A stretch of DNA of 64,000 nt from Phaeovulum veldkampii DSM 11550 (GCF_003034995.1 NZ_PZKF01000005.1:1-64000); one strand, 5' to 3'. Positions 33,599-44,323 are shown, counted from the stretch's first letter. Numbers and translations: made by a program. Notes: generated by a model from the sequence alone, not told the origin.

Positions 33599-35281
33599 TC
33601 AGGTCGTCGCAGCCGCTTGATCCAGCCTTAGCAGACGGTCGGAAAACTCTTGTTCCACAGCGCGATGCGACGCGATCAGCAGCGCGGCGGCAGGCAATTC
33701 GTGGCGAATCCCGCGCAGCACGGCCTCGGCGGTGGGCCGGTCCAGCCCCTCGGTAGGCTCGTCCAGCAACAGCACTTGCGGGCGGCGAAGAATCGCGCGG
33801 GCCAGTGTCAGCCGCCGCGCCTCGCCGCCCGACAGGCCCGCGCCGCCGTCGCCCAGCCGCGCCGAAAGCCCGCCGTTCTGCGCAACCACCCCGGTCAGTT
33901 GCACCGCCTCAAGCACCGCCATTGCCTCGGCCTCGGTCAGATCGGGGCGGGCCAGCGCCAGCGCCTCGAACACCGTCCCCCGCATCAGCGCCGCGCGCTG
34001 CGGCAACAGCGCCAGCCGGGCGCGCAGGTCGGCCTCGGGCCAGTCGGCCAGCGGCTGACCCGCCAGCAGCACCCGGCCCGCATCCGGCGCGATCAGCCCC
34101 GCCGCGAGCGCGAGCACCAGCGATTTGCCACTGCCGCTGCGCCCGGTCATCGCGACGCATTCCCCGGCGGCCAGGTCAAACGACAGCGCATCCAGCACAG
34201 GGCGCGACGACCCCGGCGCCGCCAGCGACACGCCCGCAAAGGCCAGCGCCGGGGCCGTCGGATCGGGGCGCGGCGCGGCGACGGCGGCCGCGGGGGCCGG
34301 AGCCGGGTCCGGGGCGGCCAGCAGCCGCTCGACCCGGCGGGCGGCGTCCATCATCCGCCCCAGATCGGCCATGCCCCGGCGCAGCGGCCCGGTGATTTCG
34401 CCCAAGGCAAGCGTGGCAAAGAACCCCAGCGCTAGCGCCGCAACCGAAATCTGCCCCGCCTGCGCCAGACCCGAGCCCAGCCACAGCGCCCCCGCCGCCG
34501 CCAGCGTCACCGTGACCGACAGCGCAAACCCCGCGCGCCGCTCCACCCGGTTGACCTGATCGCGGGCAGAATGCAGGCGCGCCTCGGCCTCAAGAACGGC
34601 CATGCGTTGCATGTGCAACCGACCCTGCACCGCCAGATCGGACGCGGCGCGCAGGGCATCGATCAGCCGCATCCGAAACGCCTGTTGTGCCAGTTCCGCC
34701 CGGCGCGAGGGGGCCAGCGCCCGGCGCCCGGCCCAGATCAGGGCTGCCGCCGCGCCCAGCGTAAAGCTGGCCACCGACCACAGTGCCACCGCGGGCGCCA
34801 CCAGCCACGCCAGCATCGCCCCGGAAATCGCCAGCGTCACCGCTCCCGCCGCAAGCGGCATCGCCAGCCGCAGCGCGACCCCGTCCAGCGCATCGACATC
34901 GGCGGTCAGCCGGTTCAGCGTCTGCGCCCCGCGCAGGCGCAGCATCTGGCCATAGGGCAGGCGCTGCAACCGCTCCAGCAAGGCCACGCGCAGGCTGGCC
35001 AACACCCGCAGTACCGCGTCATGGGTAATCAACCGTTCGCCATAGCGCGCCGCAGTGCGCCCCAGCGCCAGCATCCGCACCCCGGCCGACGGGCGGAACA
35101 CGTCAAAGACCAGCCCCAGCCCCAGCATGCCCGCAAGCCCTGCGGCGGTGATGAACCAGCCCGACAGGCCCAGAAGCGCCACCCCCGCCATCAGCACCAC
35201 CGCCGACAGCGCCACCCCGCGCAACAGCGCGGCACGTTCGGCGCGCCACATCCGGCGCAGAATTGCCCGCAAGGCCCGCAT
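33599..35281 (-). CDS. cydC: heterodimeric thiol exporter CydDC, subunit CydC
   Basis: A 560-residue ABC half-transporter (membrane domain then ATPase). It has about six membrane helices in the first 300 residues, Walker A TGRSGSGKSLVLAL, signature LSGGEARRLTLARAIL and Walker B VLLLDEPTEGLD. With CydD it exports cysteine and glutathione to the periplasm and is required for cytochrome bd assembly. Its ATG shares one base with the cydD stop (TGATG). The cydABX genes lie 127 nt downstream behind their own promoter. Confidence 0.93.
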   Translation of the reverse strand: MRALRAILRRMWRAERAALLRGVALSAVVLMAGVALLGLSGWFITAAGLAGMLGLGLVFDVFRPSAGVRMLALGRTAARYGERLITHDAVLRVLASLRVALLERLQRLPYGQMLRLRGAQTLNRLTADVDALDGVALRLAMPLAAGAVTLAISGAMLAWLVAPAVALWSVASFTLGAAAALIWAGRRALAPSRRAELAQQAFRMRLIDALRAASDLAVQGRLHMQRMAVLEAEARLHSARDQVNRVERRAGFALSVTVTLAAAGALWLGSGLAQAGQISVAALALGFFATLALGEITGPLRRGMADLGRMMDAARRVERLLAAPDPAPAPAAAVAAPRPDPTAPALAFAGVSLAAPGSSRPVLDALSFDLAAGECVAMTGRSGSGKSLVLALAAGLIAPDAGRVLLAGQPLADWPEADLRARLALLPQRAALMRGTVFEALALARPDLTEAEAMAVLEAVQLTGVVAQNGGLSARLGDGGAGLSGGEARRLTLARAILRRPQVLLLDEPTEGLDRPTAEAVLRGIRHELPAAALLIASHRAVEQEFSDRLLRLDQAAATT

Positions 35282-36948
35282 CAGACCGCCCCCTCCAGCG
35301 CAACCACCCGGCCCATCCGCGCGGCCAGCCGCGCATCATGGGTGGCCACGATCAGCGTGGCCCCGCCCGCAGCCAGCGCCAGCAGCGCCTCGGTTACTTC
35401 GGTGGCGGTTTCCTCGTCCAGATCGGCTGTCGGTTCATCGGCCAGCACTACCTGCGGCGCGGCCAGCGCGACGCGCGCCAGCATCAGCCGCCGCGCCTCG
35501 CCGCCCGACACCCCGGCCCCGGTTTCGCCCAGACGCGCCAGCAGGCCGCGCGGCAACCGCGCCACCACGCCATCAGCCCGCGCCAGCCGCAGCGCCGCCG
35601 CCATGGCCGCAGGCGCCACCGGCCCCGCCGACAGCGTCGTCCGCAGGCTTCCGGCCAGAAAATGCGGCACCTGCGGCAGCCAGCCCAGCCGCGCCCGCCA
35701 GGCATCGGCCGTGTCAGGGCCAAGTGGCTGGCCCGCGACCCGGATTTCCCCCTGATCGGGGGCCTGAAGGCCGGCAATCAGCGCCAAGGCGGTGCTTTTG
35801 CCCACGCCGCTGGGGCCGGTCAGCGCCAGCGCTTCGCCAGGTGCCACGGTCAGATCGGGCAGCCGCAGCCAGCGACCGGCGATCTGCACCGCCACCCCCC
35901 GCAACGCAATTTCCGGCGCGCCGGGCAGCGGCGCAACCGCAGCCCCCGCGCCCAGCATCAGCGCCCCGCGCCCGGCCTCCAGCGCCGCCATCTCTTCGGC
36001 CACGGCCTCGGCGGCGGCTTTGTCGTGCCAGGCGGCGGCCATATCGCGCAGCGGCTCAAAGAAGGCAGGGGCCAGCAGGATCAGAAAGATCCCCTCGCCC
36101 ACCGACAGCCCGCCCCAACTGCCCCAGCCCAGCGCCCCCAGCAAATGAAAGCCCACATAGACCGCCACCATCGCCACCCCGATGGCCGAAAACAGTTCCA
36201 GCACCGCCGAGGACAAAAACGCCAGCCGCAGCACCGCCATGGTGCGCGCGCGCAAATCTTCGGCCGCGGCGCGAAACCCCTCGACCACCCGGCTTGATGC
36301 CGCCAGCAGCCGGATATCGACCAGCGCCTGAAGCCGTTCCAGCAGCAGCGTGTTCAGTGTGCCCACCTCGGCCAGTTGGCGGGCGCTGGCCTCTTTCGCG
36401 GCCATACCCACCAGCGCCATGAACACCGGAATCAGCGGCCCCGAGACCACAAAGATCAGCACGACAACCCAGCTTAGCGGCAGCGCCGCCGCCAGAATCG
36501 CCAGCGGCACCACCCGCGCCCGCAGCATGGCCGGGCGCAACCGGATCAGCCACGGCCCCAGCAGCGCCAGCTTTTCGCTGGCAAGCGCGGCAACGGCGGC
36601 AGCCGCGGGACGTGACGGGTCTTTGGGTGCGCGGGCGGTTTCGGCGGCAACCAGATCGCGCCGGGCCAGCGACAGCGCCGCCTCGGCCCCCTCCATCAGC
36701 CAACGCGCAGCCAGCACCTCAAGCCCCGCGCGCACCAGCCCCAGCGCCGCAAATCCCGCCGTGCCCGCCAGCGGGCCGACCTGCGCCGATGCCGGGTCCA
36801 GCAGCCCCGCAATCACCGCAGCCACCAGCGCCGCCTGCGGCAGCCACAACAGCGACGCCGCGGCGGTGATCCAGCCAGCAGACTCCAGCCGGGCCGTTCG
36901 GGCCGCGGCGTAAAACCCCGCCAGCCAGCCCTTACTCGTTTCGGTCAT
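35281..36948 (-). CDS. cydD: heterodimeric thiol exporter CydDC, subunit CydD
   Basis: A 555-residue ABC half-transporter with an N-terminal membrane domain and a C-terminal ATPase: Walker A TGPSGVGKSTALAL, signature VSGGEARRLMLARVAL and Walker B VVLADEPTADLD. It is the partner of the downstream CydC. The start at 36948 gives the usual N-terminus. A LysR-type regulator gene ends 78 nt upstream on the same strand, so read-through from it is possible. The position next to cydABX supports the CydD assignment over a generic exporter. Confidence 0.93.
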   Translation of the reverse strand: MTETSKGWLAGFYAAARTARLESAGWITAAASLLWLPQAALVAAVIAGLLDPASAQVGPLAGTAGFAALGLVRAGLEVLAARWLMEGAEAALSLARRDLVAAETARAPKDPSRPAAAAVAALASEKLALLGPWLIRLRPAMLRARVVPLAILAAALPLSWVVVLIFVVSGPLIPVFMALVGMAAKEASARQLAEVGTLNTLLLERLQALVDIRLLAASSRVVEGFRAAAEDLRARTMAVLRLAFLSSAVLELFSAIGVAMVAVYVGFHLLGALGWGSWGGLSVGEGIFLILLAPAFFEPLRDMAAAWHDKAAAEAVAEEMAALEAGRGALMLGAGAAVAPLPGAPEIALRGVAVQIAGRWLRLPDLTVAPGEALALTGPSGVGKSTALALIAGLQAPDQGEIRVAGQPLGPDTADAWRARLGWLPQVPHFLAGSLRTTLSAGPVAPAAMAAALRLARADGVVARLPRGLLARLGETGAGVSGGEARRLMLARVALAAPQVVLADEPTADLDEETATEVTEALLALAAGGATLIVATHDARLAARMGRVVALEGAV

Positions 36949-37026
36949 TCCCTGCCCGCCCCCGCTGCGGCCTTGCGTCGCGCCTTACCTAGAGCGTGGG
37001 GGGCAGGAAAGGCAAGTCATTGCCGA

Positions 37027-37905
37027 TCACACTTCAGCCTTGAGCCAGGACACAAAGCTGCGCGCAGACCGGCTCAGCGGCCCCGGCGGATAGACGACGT
37101 AAAAGCCGGTGCGATCATCGGGCAGTTCGTAAACCGGCACCAGACGGCCCGATTTCAGATCGTCAGCCACCAGCGCCGCGCTTTCCAGATGCAGCCCCAG
37201 CCCCTCGCGCACCGCCGACAAGGCAAGTTCCTCGTTCGGCAATTCGGTAAAACGCAACCCGTCGGGGTCAAGCCCGATGGATTGCAGCAGTTCCATCTGC
37301 TCGGGCCAGTCGGCCTCGCGCACCCAGGGCAGCGCGGCCATTTCGACGGGCGACAGGCTGGTGCGCCCGCCCAGCAGCGCAGGCGCGCCCACCACCACCT
37401 GCGGCGCGCGGGTCAGAAATTCGGCCCGCACACCGGGCCAATGGCCATCGCCAAAGCGAATGCCCAGCGCCACCCCCTCACGGCGCAGGTCGATCACCCG
37501 ATGGTCGGGCAGCAGCGACAGCGAAATATCGGGGTGCTGTTTCCAGAACCGCGCCAGCCGCGGCATCAGCCAATGCGAGGCGAAAGCCGGCGGCAGCGTC
37601 ACCGTCAACGGGCCACCGCCAGTTTCGGCCGCCAACCCCGCCAGCGCGGCCTGAATCGTGCCGAACCCCTCGCTCAGCGCCTGCGCCAGTCGCGCCCCCT
37701 CGGGCGAGATCTGAAGGCTGCGACCCTCGCGCCACATCAGCGGCAGGCCCAGAACCGCCTCCAGCGCGCGCACCTGCTGCGCCACGGCGGCATGGGTGAC
37801 GTTCAATTCACGCGCGGCGGCGCTGAAGCCGCCGTTGCGGGCCGCCGCCTCAAAGGCACGCAGCGCGGCAAGGGGCGGCATCCGGCGCCAATCCAGACTG
37901 GGCAT
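37027..37905 (-). CDS. LysR-family transcriptional regulator (GcvA-like)
   Basis: A 292-residue regulator with an N-terminal winged helix-turn-helix (LRAFEAAARNGGFSAAA, then LNVTHAAVAQQVRALE) and a C-terminal effector domain (TLPPAFASHWLMPRLARF, LGIRFGDGHWPG). The sequence around the helix-turn-helix is like the GcvA/AmpR subgroup. The inducer is unknown. It stands upstream of cydD on the same strand and is divergent from a 29-codon gene, which is the more likely direct target because LysR regulators commonly control the divergent neighbour. Confidence 0.92.
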   Translation of the reverse strand: MPSLDWRRMPPLAALRAFEAAARNGGFSAAARELNVTHAAVAQQVRALEAVLGLPLMWREGRSLQISPEGARLAQALSEGFGTIQAALAGLAAETGGGPLTVTLPPAFASHWLMPRLARFWKQHPDISLSLLPDHRVIDLRREGVALGIRFGDGHWPGVRAEFLTRAPQVVVGAPALLGGRTSLSPVEMAALPWVREADWPEQMELLQSIGLDPDGLRFTELPNEELALSAVREGLGLHLESAALVADDLKSGRLVPVYELPDDRTGFYVVYPPGPLSRSARSFVSWLKAEV

Positions 37906-37966
37906 CTGCTACCTCAGCTAACAGCTTCACAAATTTCCTGACTCACCGTTCAGTTTTCATTCTGCT

Positions 37967-37972
37967 TATAAT
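37967..37972 (+). promoter_or_regulatory. -10 element of the 29-codon gene
   Basis: A perfect TATAAT lies 40 nt upstream of the microgene start in the otherwise GC-rich spacer with the LysR gene. No clear -35 accompanies it, which fits an activator-dependent promoter. Confidence 0.45.
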
Positions 37973-38006
37973 CGAGGCAATAGAGATGAAACAGGAGGGT
38001 CAGACC

Positions 38007-38096
38007 ATGATCCGTATCTTAGCAGAAGTGATGACGATTGCCATTGGCGGCTATGCGCCGCGCCGGGCGCCCGAGGGTGTGCGCCCGCGTCGCTGA
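38007..38096 (+). CDS. 29-aa predicted microprotein
   Basis: I do not recognise this gene. It starts at ATG 38007 after a near-perfect Shine-Dalgarno (AGGAGG, 8 nt spacing) and stops at 38096. The product begins MIRILAEVMTIAIGGYAP and ends in a proline- and arginine-rich tail (RRAPEGVRPRR), so it has one short hydrophobic or amphipathic helix and a basic end. A TATAAT element is 40 nt upstream. It is divergent from the LysR gene and the next gene faces it after 5 nt, so it must have its own very short transcript. Evidence for coding is the ribosome binding site and promoter only. Confidence 0.5.
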   Translation: MIRILAEVMTIAIGGYAPRRAPEGVRPRR

Positions 38097-38101
38097 CAGA
38101 T

Positions 38102-38698
38102 TCAGGCGGTGATCGCCGCCAGCAACGCATGGTGGCGCGCGGTGTAATCCGCGCGCACCTCGGCAGGGGGCCGCAGCCGGATCGTCAGCCCCCGCGCCAG
38201 GACCGGGTCGGGGCGGTGAAACAGCCGGTTCGCCTCGGCCTCGGAAAACCCTGCAATCTGCACCGCTTCCAGCCAGGCCGACACCGCGTCTGCCTTTTTG
38301 ATTTCGCGCTTGATCGGCACGGGCAGCGCCGCGGGCAAGCCAAAGCGCAGATGAACCGCCGCCATCAGCCGCGCGTCCAGTTCACCATAGGTCGGCCCGA
38401 TCGCAGCCTTGACCGGGCTGATCATGTCGCCAATCACATATTCGGGTGCGTCATGCAGCAGCGCCGCCAACCGCCAGCGCGCCGCAATACCGGGGTTGGC
38501 GCGGGCAAAGATTTCCTCCACCAACAGCGAATGTTCGGCGACCGAATAGGCAAACTCGCCCCGCGTCTGCCCGTTCCAGCGCGCCACAAAGGCCAGACCA
38601 TGCGCGATATCCTCGACCTCGATATCCATCGGCGTCGGGTCAAGCAGGTCAAGCCTGCGGCCTGAAAGCATCCGTTGCCAGGCGCGGGGCTGTTTCAT
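38102..38698 (-). CDS. HD-domain phosphohydrolase (YfbR-like)
   Basis: A 198-residue cytosolic protein of the HD superfamily. Metal-binding residues are visible at His33 ([14 protein letters not shown]), His56 (SVAEHSLLV), His82-Asp83 ([13 protein letters not shown]) and a later aspartate in KKADAVSAW. The arrangement resembles YfbR-type 5'-deoxynucleotidases, though this subgroup has not been tied to one substrate here. The start at 38698 was chosen over an upstream ATG because it gives the family N-terminus ([10 protein letters not shown]). It is a single gene divergent from ahcY. Confidence 0.85.
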   Translation of the reverse strand: MKQPRAWQRMLSGRRLDLLDPTPMDIEVEDIAHGLAFVARWNGQTRGEFAYSVAEHSLLVEEIFARANPGIAARWRLAALLHDAPEYVIGDMISPVKAAIGPTYGELDARLMAAVHLRFGLPAALPVPIKREIKKADAVSAWLEAVQIAGFSEAEANRLFHRPDPVLARGLTIRLRPPAEVRADYTARHHALLAAITA

Positions 38699-38803
38699 GG
38701 TCACCTCATGTCGCCCCGCGACCCTAAGCCGGGCGCGCAAAGATTGTCGAGACGGCGTTGCGGTGCTATCTCGCCTTCAATCATCGAATTAAGGAGCCCG
38801 GCC

Positions 38804-40198
<1,395 letters not shown>

Positions 40199-40217
40199 GC
40201 GCCACTGCCGCGCGCTG

Positions 40218-40252
40218 CCGCCGCCCGGTCACTCCGGGCGGCGGTTGGGTTT
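40218..40252. terminator. terminator between ahcY and trpB
   Basis: An 11-bp perfect GC stem (CCGCCGCCCGG / CCGGGCGGCGG) with a 5-nt loop, followed on the plus strand by TTGGGTTT. It serves the convergent ahcY and trpB. Confidence 0.75.
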
Positions 40253-40256
40253 CGGC

Positions 40257-41465
40257 TTACAGGACTCCGCCAAAGCCGAAATTCTGCGTCACATAGTCAA
40301 TATCCTTGTCGCCGCGGCCCGACAGGTTGATCAGGATCGACTTGCCGGGGTGGTTTTTCGCCTCGCGCATGGCAAAGGCCACCGCATGCGCGCTTTCCAG
40401 TGCCGGGATGATGCCCTCCTGCCGCGACAGCGCGAAAAAGGCCGCCAGCGCCTCCTTGTCGTCGGCCCAGGCATAGGTCGCGCGGCCCGAACGGTGCAGA
40501 TAGGCGTGTTCCGGCCCGACGCCGGGGTAATCGAGGCCGGAGGCCACGGTATGCACCGGGGCGGGGTTGCCGTCGGCATCCTTCAGCACCATCGTGCGAA
40601 AGCCGTGAATGTCGCCATCCTCGCCATAGGTGATGGTCGCGGCATGGTCGCCCAGCGCCGAAGAGGTGCCGCGCGGCTCGATGCCATACAGCGCCACATC
40701 TTCATCGTCGATGAAGCCCGCGAAAATCCCCATCGCGTTGGACCCGCCGCCGACGCAGGCGGTCACGATGTCGGGCAGCTTGCCGGTCATTTCCAGAAAC
40801 TGCTCGCGCGCCTCGATGCCCACCACATGCTGAAAGTTGCGCACCATCATCGGGAAGGGATGTGGCCCCACAACCGAGCCGATGGCGAACAGCGCCGTGT
40901 CGGCCTGTGCGACATAGCTTTGAAAGCAACTGTCCACCGCCTCTTTCAGCGACCGGCCGCCAAAACCGACCGGCACCAGCTTGGCCCCCAGCAGCTTCAT
41001 CCGGGTGACATTGGGCGCCTCTTTGGCAATGTCGATCTCGCCCATGTGAATTTCGCATTCCATGCCGAAATAGGCCGCCGCCGTGGCCAGTGCCACGCCA
41101 TGCTGGCCCGCGCCCGTTTCGGCCATCAGCTTGGTCTTGCCCATGTGGCGGGCCAACAGCGCCTCGGCCATGCAATGGTTCAGCTTGTGCGCGCCGGTGT
41201 GGTTCAGATCCTCACGCTTGGCGTAGATCTGCGCGCCGCCGCATGTACCGGACAGGTTTTTGAGATAAGAGACCGGCGTGGGGCGGCCCTGAAAATGTTT
41301 GCGGATATAGCGCAGGTCGCGGATGAACTCGGCCGAATTCGAGATGCGGTCATAGGCCTCGGCAATCGCCTGGAAATGCGGCACCAGCACAGGCGGCAGC
41401 ATCGCGCCACCATAGCTGCCGAAATAGCCGTCACGCGTCGGGTGGGTTTTCAGGTAAGAGGTCAT
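40257..41465 (-). CDS. trpB: tryptophan synthase beta chain-like protein (solitary)
   Basis: A 402-residue fold-type II PLP enzyme that condenses indole with serine. Essential residues are present: PLP lysine Lys94 in [11 protein letters not shown], Glu116 in [17 protein letters not shown] for the phosphate and LSGRGDKD near the C-terminus. The N-terminal third ([30 protein letters not shown]) and the segment [17 protein letters not shown] look unlike the usual alphaproteobacterial trpFB-linked TrpB as I remember it. No trpA or trpF is adjacent. It may be a second, stand-alone TrpB that scavenges indole or has another beta-replacement activity. Confidence 0.85.
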   Translation of the reverse strand: MTSYLKTHPTRDGYFGSYGGAMLPPVLVPHFQAIAEAYDRISNSAEFIRDLRYIRKHFQGRPTPVSYLKNLSGTCGGAQIYAKREDLNHTGAHKLNHCMAEALLARHMGKTKLMAETGAGQHGVALATAAAYFGMECEIHMGEIDIAKEAPNVTRMKLLGAKLVPVGFGGRSLKEAVDSCFQSYVAQADTALFAIGSVVGPHPFPMMVRNFQHVVGIEAREQFLEMTGKLPDIVTACVGGGSNAMGIFAGFIDDEDVALYGIEPRGTSSALGDHAATITYGEDGDIHGFRTMVLKDADGNPAPVHTVASGLDYPGVGPEHAYLHRSGRATYAWADDKEALAAFFALSRQEGIIPALESAHAVAFAMREAKNHPGKSILINLSGRGDKDIDYVTQNFGFGGVL

Positions 41466-41646
41466 CGACCGGCTCCTCTGGCTTGGGATCGGCCAGACTA
41501 TGCCGGGTGGCCAGCGCCGCGCCAAGGCGGGTCAAGGTCGCAGCGGTGCGCCCGGGCCGTGCATGTTTTTTCTTTGTGCGGCGGCAGATTGGCCTTAGGC
41601 TTTGGCGTGGGCGCCCTGCGCGCCAGGCCAGAACGAGGGAAACCCG

Positions 41647-41988
41647 ATGGGGAAAAGAGACGATCTGATCGCGAAATACGCCGACGACCTGCGCAGCAAA
41701 TGCGGCATCACCCCCGACATGGACCTGCTGACGAAAATCACCATCGGCTGCGGTCCCACCATCTATGACGCCGACTCGGAAACCGTCGCCGCCAGCCAGG
41801 AAAGCGAGTTGGAGACCGTTCGCACCAACTTTCTGATGCGCAAGCTGGGGCTGCCCGACGGGCCGGAACTGATGAAGGCGATCAACACGGTGATCGACAC
41901 CTACGGCAGGTCGGAGCGGAACAAGTACCGCCCCGTGGTCTATTACATGCTGGTCAAGCACTTTGGCAAAGAGGCCGTTTACGGCTGA
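41647..41988 (+). CDS. DUF2853 family protein
   Basis: A 113-residue cytosolic protein of unknown function. It matches the DUF2853 pattern: RDDLIAKYADDLRSKCG near the start, ITPDMDLLTKITIGCGP, and the C-terminal YGRSERNKYRPVVYYMLV. It looks all-helical with no membrane segment. The start at 41647 gives the usual N-terminus. It is divergent from trpB and convergent with the crotonase-fold gene, so it is a single-gene unit. Confidence 0.85.
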   Translation: MGKRDDLIAKYADDLRSKCGITPDMDLLTKITIGCGPTIYDADSETVAASQESELETVRTNFLMRKLGLPDGPELMKAINTVIDTYGRSERNKYRPVVYYMLVKHFGKEAVYG

Positions 41989-41998
41989 CAGGGCGGGC

Positions 41999-42625
41999 TT
42001 AGAGGGCGGTAGTGACCAACGCCTTGATCCCGGCGACATGGGCCGGGGTGGCGTTGCGCGCATCGGTTGCCAGCGCCGCCACAGCCTCATCCAGGGCCGC
42101 GGCATCGGGCACAACCCGCTCGATCAGACCCCAGTCGCGGGCCTCTTCGGCGCCGATCCGGGCGCCTGCCATCAAGATCATCTTGGCCCGCGCCGGGCCG
42201 ATCAGCGCCGCCATCCGCTTCGGATCAGAGGGCTGGGGCAGAAACCCCAGCTTCATCACCGGATAAAAGAAATTCGCCCCCGACACCGCCAGCCGCAGGT
42301 CGCACGCAAGCGTCATGCCAAAGGCGCCGCCCGCCAGGGTGCCATTCAGCGCCGCGATCGTCAGGCATGGCAGCGCGGCAATGCGCCCCGACAGCCGTTC
42401 CCACACATCGGCGGTGGCCAGCCCCGCCCGCGCCTCGTCCAGATCGGCGCCGGCGGAAAACACCTTGCCAGTGCCACGCAGCACGAAAACCCGCGCGCCT
42501 TCTGCCGCGGCGCGGGCGGCGAGCGTGTCGATGTCTTCCAGCATGGCGCGGGTCAGCGAATTGGCCTTTTCAGGCCGGTCGATCACCACCTGCCAAAGCC
42601 CTGCTTCGGTTTCCAGCCGTATCAT
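41999..42625 (-). CDS. enoyl-CoA hydratase/isomerase-family protein, short and lacking the catalytic glutamates
   Basis: A 208-residue crotonase-fold protein, about 50 residues shorter than typical hydratases. The oxyanion-hole blocks GKVFSAGADLDEA and LNGTLAGGAFGMTLACDLRLA are present. At the two positions that carry catalytic glutamates in enoyl-CoA hydratase, this protein has the run GGAFGM and, later, FFYPVMKLGFLP, with no glutamate in either. Hydratase activity is therefore doubtful; CoA-ester isomerisation or hydrolysis by another mechanism is possible. The start at 42625 (MIRLETEAGLWQVVI) was preferred to an upstream extension. Confidence 0.8.
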   Translation of the reverse strand: MIRLETEAGLWQVVIDRPEKANSLTRAMLEDIDTLAARAAAEGARVFVLRGTGKVFSAGADLDEARAGLATADVWERLSGRIAALPCLTIAALNGTLAGGAFGMTLACDLRLAVSGANFFYPVMKLGFLPQPSDPKRMAALIGPARAKMILMAGARIGAEEARDWGLIERVVPDAAALDEAVAALATDARNATPAHVAGIKALVTTAL

Positions 42626-42741
42626 CGCAGCACCCCCTTTTCGCCTGCCGATCTGCGCTCTAGCAAGCCCGCCCCCCCTTGACCATGGCCGACAGGCGCG
42701 GGATGCTCTGCCCAAGGCTGGCACAGCACAAAGGACATGTC

Positions 42742-44244
42742 ATGGCTCAGTGGAAAACCCTCGGCGCCGGGGTGGCGCTTTCTGCGCTGATGGGAACGAC
42801 TGCGGCCTTTGCCGATGTGACCGCCACAGATGTCTGGAAACGCTGGTCCGACACTGCGGTGTCGATGGGCCAGCAGGTCAGCGTCGGCTCGGAACGGCGC
42901 GAGGGCAACACGCTGGTGCTGCGCGATCTGGTCTTTTCGCAAGCCACTCCCGAAGGCGGCTACAGCGCCAACGTGCCCGAACTGCGGCTGCGCGAACGCG
43001 GTGACGGCAGCGTCGAAGTGACGGTGGCGCCGGAAATTCCGATGCAGATCAACGCGACCCCGACCGAGGGGCCGGCAACCGACATGGCCGTGGTGATGCG
43101 CACCAAAGACATGCGCACCATCGTGGCAGGCACGCCCGAGGCCATGTCTTATGCCATCACAGCCCCCAAAATCGTGCTGGAAGGCGATGCAGCCGACGCT
43201 GCCGCGGCAGGCTCTGCCGGCGCGGGCGGGGTTCCGGTCAAGTTTCTGGTCACGATGACCGGCAACGAAGGTGCCTATACCGTGGACGGCGCCGATGTTC
43301 AGATGATCGACGGCAAATTCACAACCGACGCGATCGATTTCACCCTTTCGGGCGCCGATGCGGAAGCCGGCAGCACCTTTACCGCCAAAGGTGGCACCGA
43401 AGATCTGAGCCTGACCGGCAAGACCCGCATGCCCAAGGGCGTGGACATGCAAGACATGGCCGCGGCACTGGCGGCCGGGTTCTCTTCGACAGGCGCGATC
43501 ACCTATGGCAAGACCGGCTATGTGATGGATTTCTCTGATGCCGAAGGCACTGGCAACATCAAATCCAGCGCTGACAGTGCCACGCTCGATTTCTCGGTCT
43601 CGGGCGACGGACTGTCTTATGCGGGGCAAGGCACCGGCACGCAGGTGGAAATCACCGCGCCGACGATGCCCTTCCCGGTCAGCTTTGCGATGCAGCAAGC
43701 CGCGTTCAAATTTGCCATGCCGGTGGCCAAGCGTGACATGGCGCAGGATTTCGGGCTGAAGCTCGACTTCAGCGGCGTCACGATTTCCGAGGCGCTTTGG
43801 GGCATGTTCGACCCCACTGCACAACTGCCACGCGACCCGGCCCGACTGTTGGTTGATATCACGGGCAAGGCCAAGCTGGTGGCCGACTTCTTCGATGCGA
43901 CCGCGATGCAGAGCGGCGCTGCCCCCGGCGAGATTGAAGCGGTCAAGCTGACCGCGATGCAGTTGAACGTGGCGGGCGCCGATCTAAGCGGCACCGGCGA
44001 TGTGACGGTGGACAATTCCGGCGCCGCCCCCAAACCCGTGGGCGCGGTCAACCTGCGGCTTGTCGGCGGCAACACGCTGATCGACAAGCTGGTGGCGATG
44101 GGCCTGTTGCCCGACGATCAGGCGATGGGCGCGCGGATGATGCTGGGCCTGTTCGCGGTGCCCTCGGGCGAGGATACGCTGACCTCGACCATCGAGTTCC
44201 GCGCCGATGGCGGCATCTACGCCAACGGTCAGCGGCTGCAATAA
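42742..44244 (+). CDS. DUF2125 family secreted protein
   Basis: A 500-residue protein with a signal peptide (about 1-24, ending AAFADV). The body is rich in beta-strand-like repeats (DADVQ, TLDFSVSGDGLSYAGQG, NLRLVGGNTLIDKLV) and matches the DUF2125 family, of unknown function and found mainly in alphaproteobacteria. It should be periplasmic. The start at 42742 has AAGGA 6 nt upstream. It is followed by a terminator and then the PmbA-like gene. Codon use matches neighbours, so no transfer is suggested. Confidence 0.87.
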   Translation: MAQWKTLGAGVALSALMGTTAAFADVTATDVWKRWSDTAVSMGQQVSVGSERREGNTLVLRDLVFSQATPEGGYSANVPELRLRERGDGSVEVTVAPEIPMQINATPTEGPATDMAVVMRTKDMRTIVAGTPEAMSYAITAPKIVLEGDAADAAAAGSAGAGGVPVKFLVTMTGNEGAYTVDGADVQMIDGKFTTDAIDFTLSGADAEAGSTFTAKGGTEDLSLTGKTRMPKGVDMQDMAAALAAGFSSTGAITYGKTGYVMDFSDAEGTGNIKSSADSATLDFSVSGDGLSYAGQGTGTQVEITAPTMPFPVSFAMQQAAFKFAMPVAKRDMAQDFGLKLDFSGVTISEALWGMFDPTAQLPRDPARLLVDITGKAKLVADFFDATAMQSGAAPGEIEAVKLTAMQLNVAGADLSGTGDVTVDNSGAAPKPVGAVNLRLVGGNTLIDKLVAMGLLPDDQAMGARMMLGLFAVPSGEDTLTSTIEFRADGGIYANGQRLQ

Positions 44245-44264
44245 CAGGCGCCTTGGCGCGCGGG

Positions 44265-44294
44265 GCCGCCCGGATGCCGGGCGGCTTCTTCTTT
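44265..44294 (+). terminator. intrinsic terminator after DUF2125
   Basis: A 9-bp stem (GCCGCCCGG / CCGGGCGGC) with a 3-nt loop followed by TTCTTCTTT. Confidence 0.82.
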
Positions 44295-44323
44295 CCTCGC
44301 CATGGGGCGATGCAGGGGGCATC

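Noticed and set aside
38699-38803. Possible SAH or SAM/SAH riboswitch upstream of ahcY
   Set aside because: The gap is only 105 bp, part of which is promoter, and I could not fold the conserved core of either class in it.
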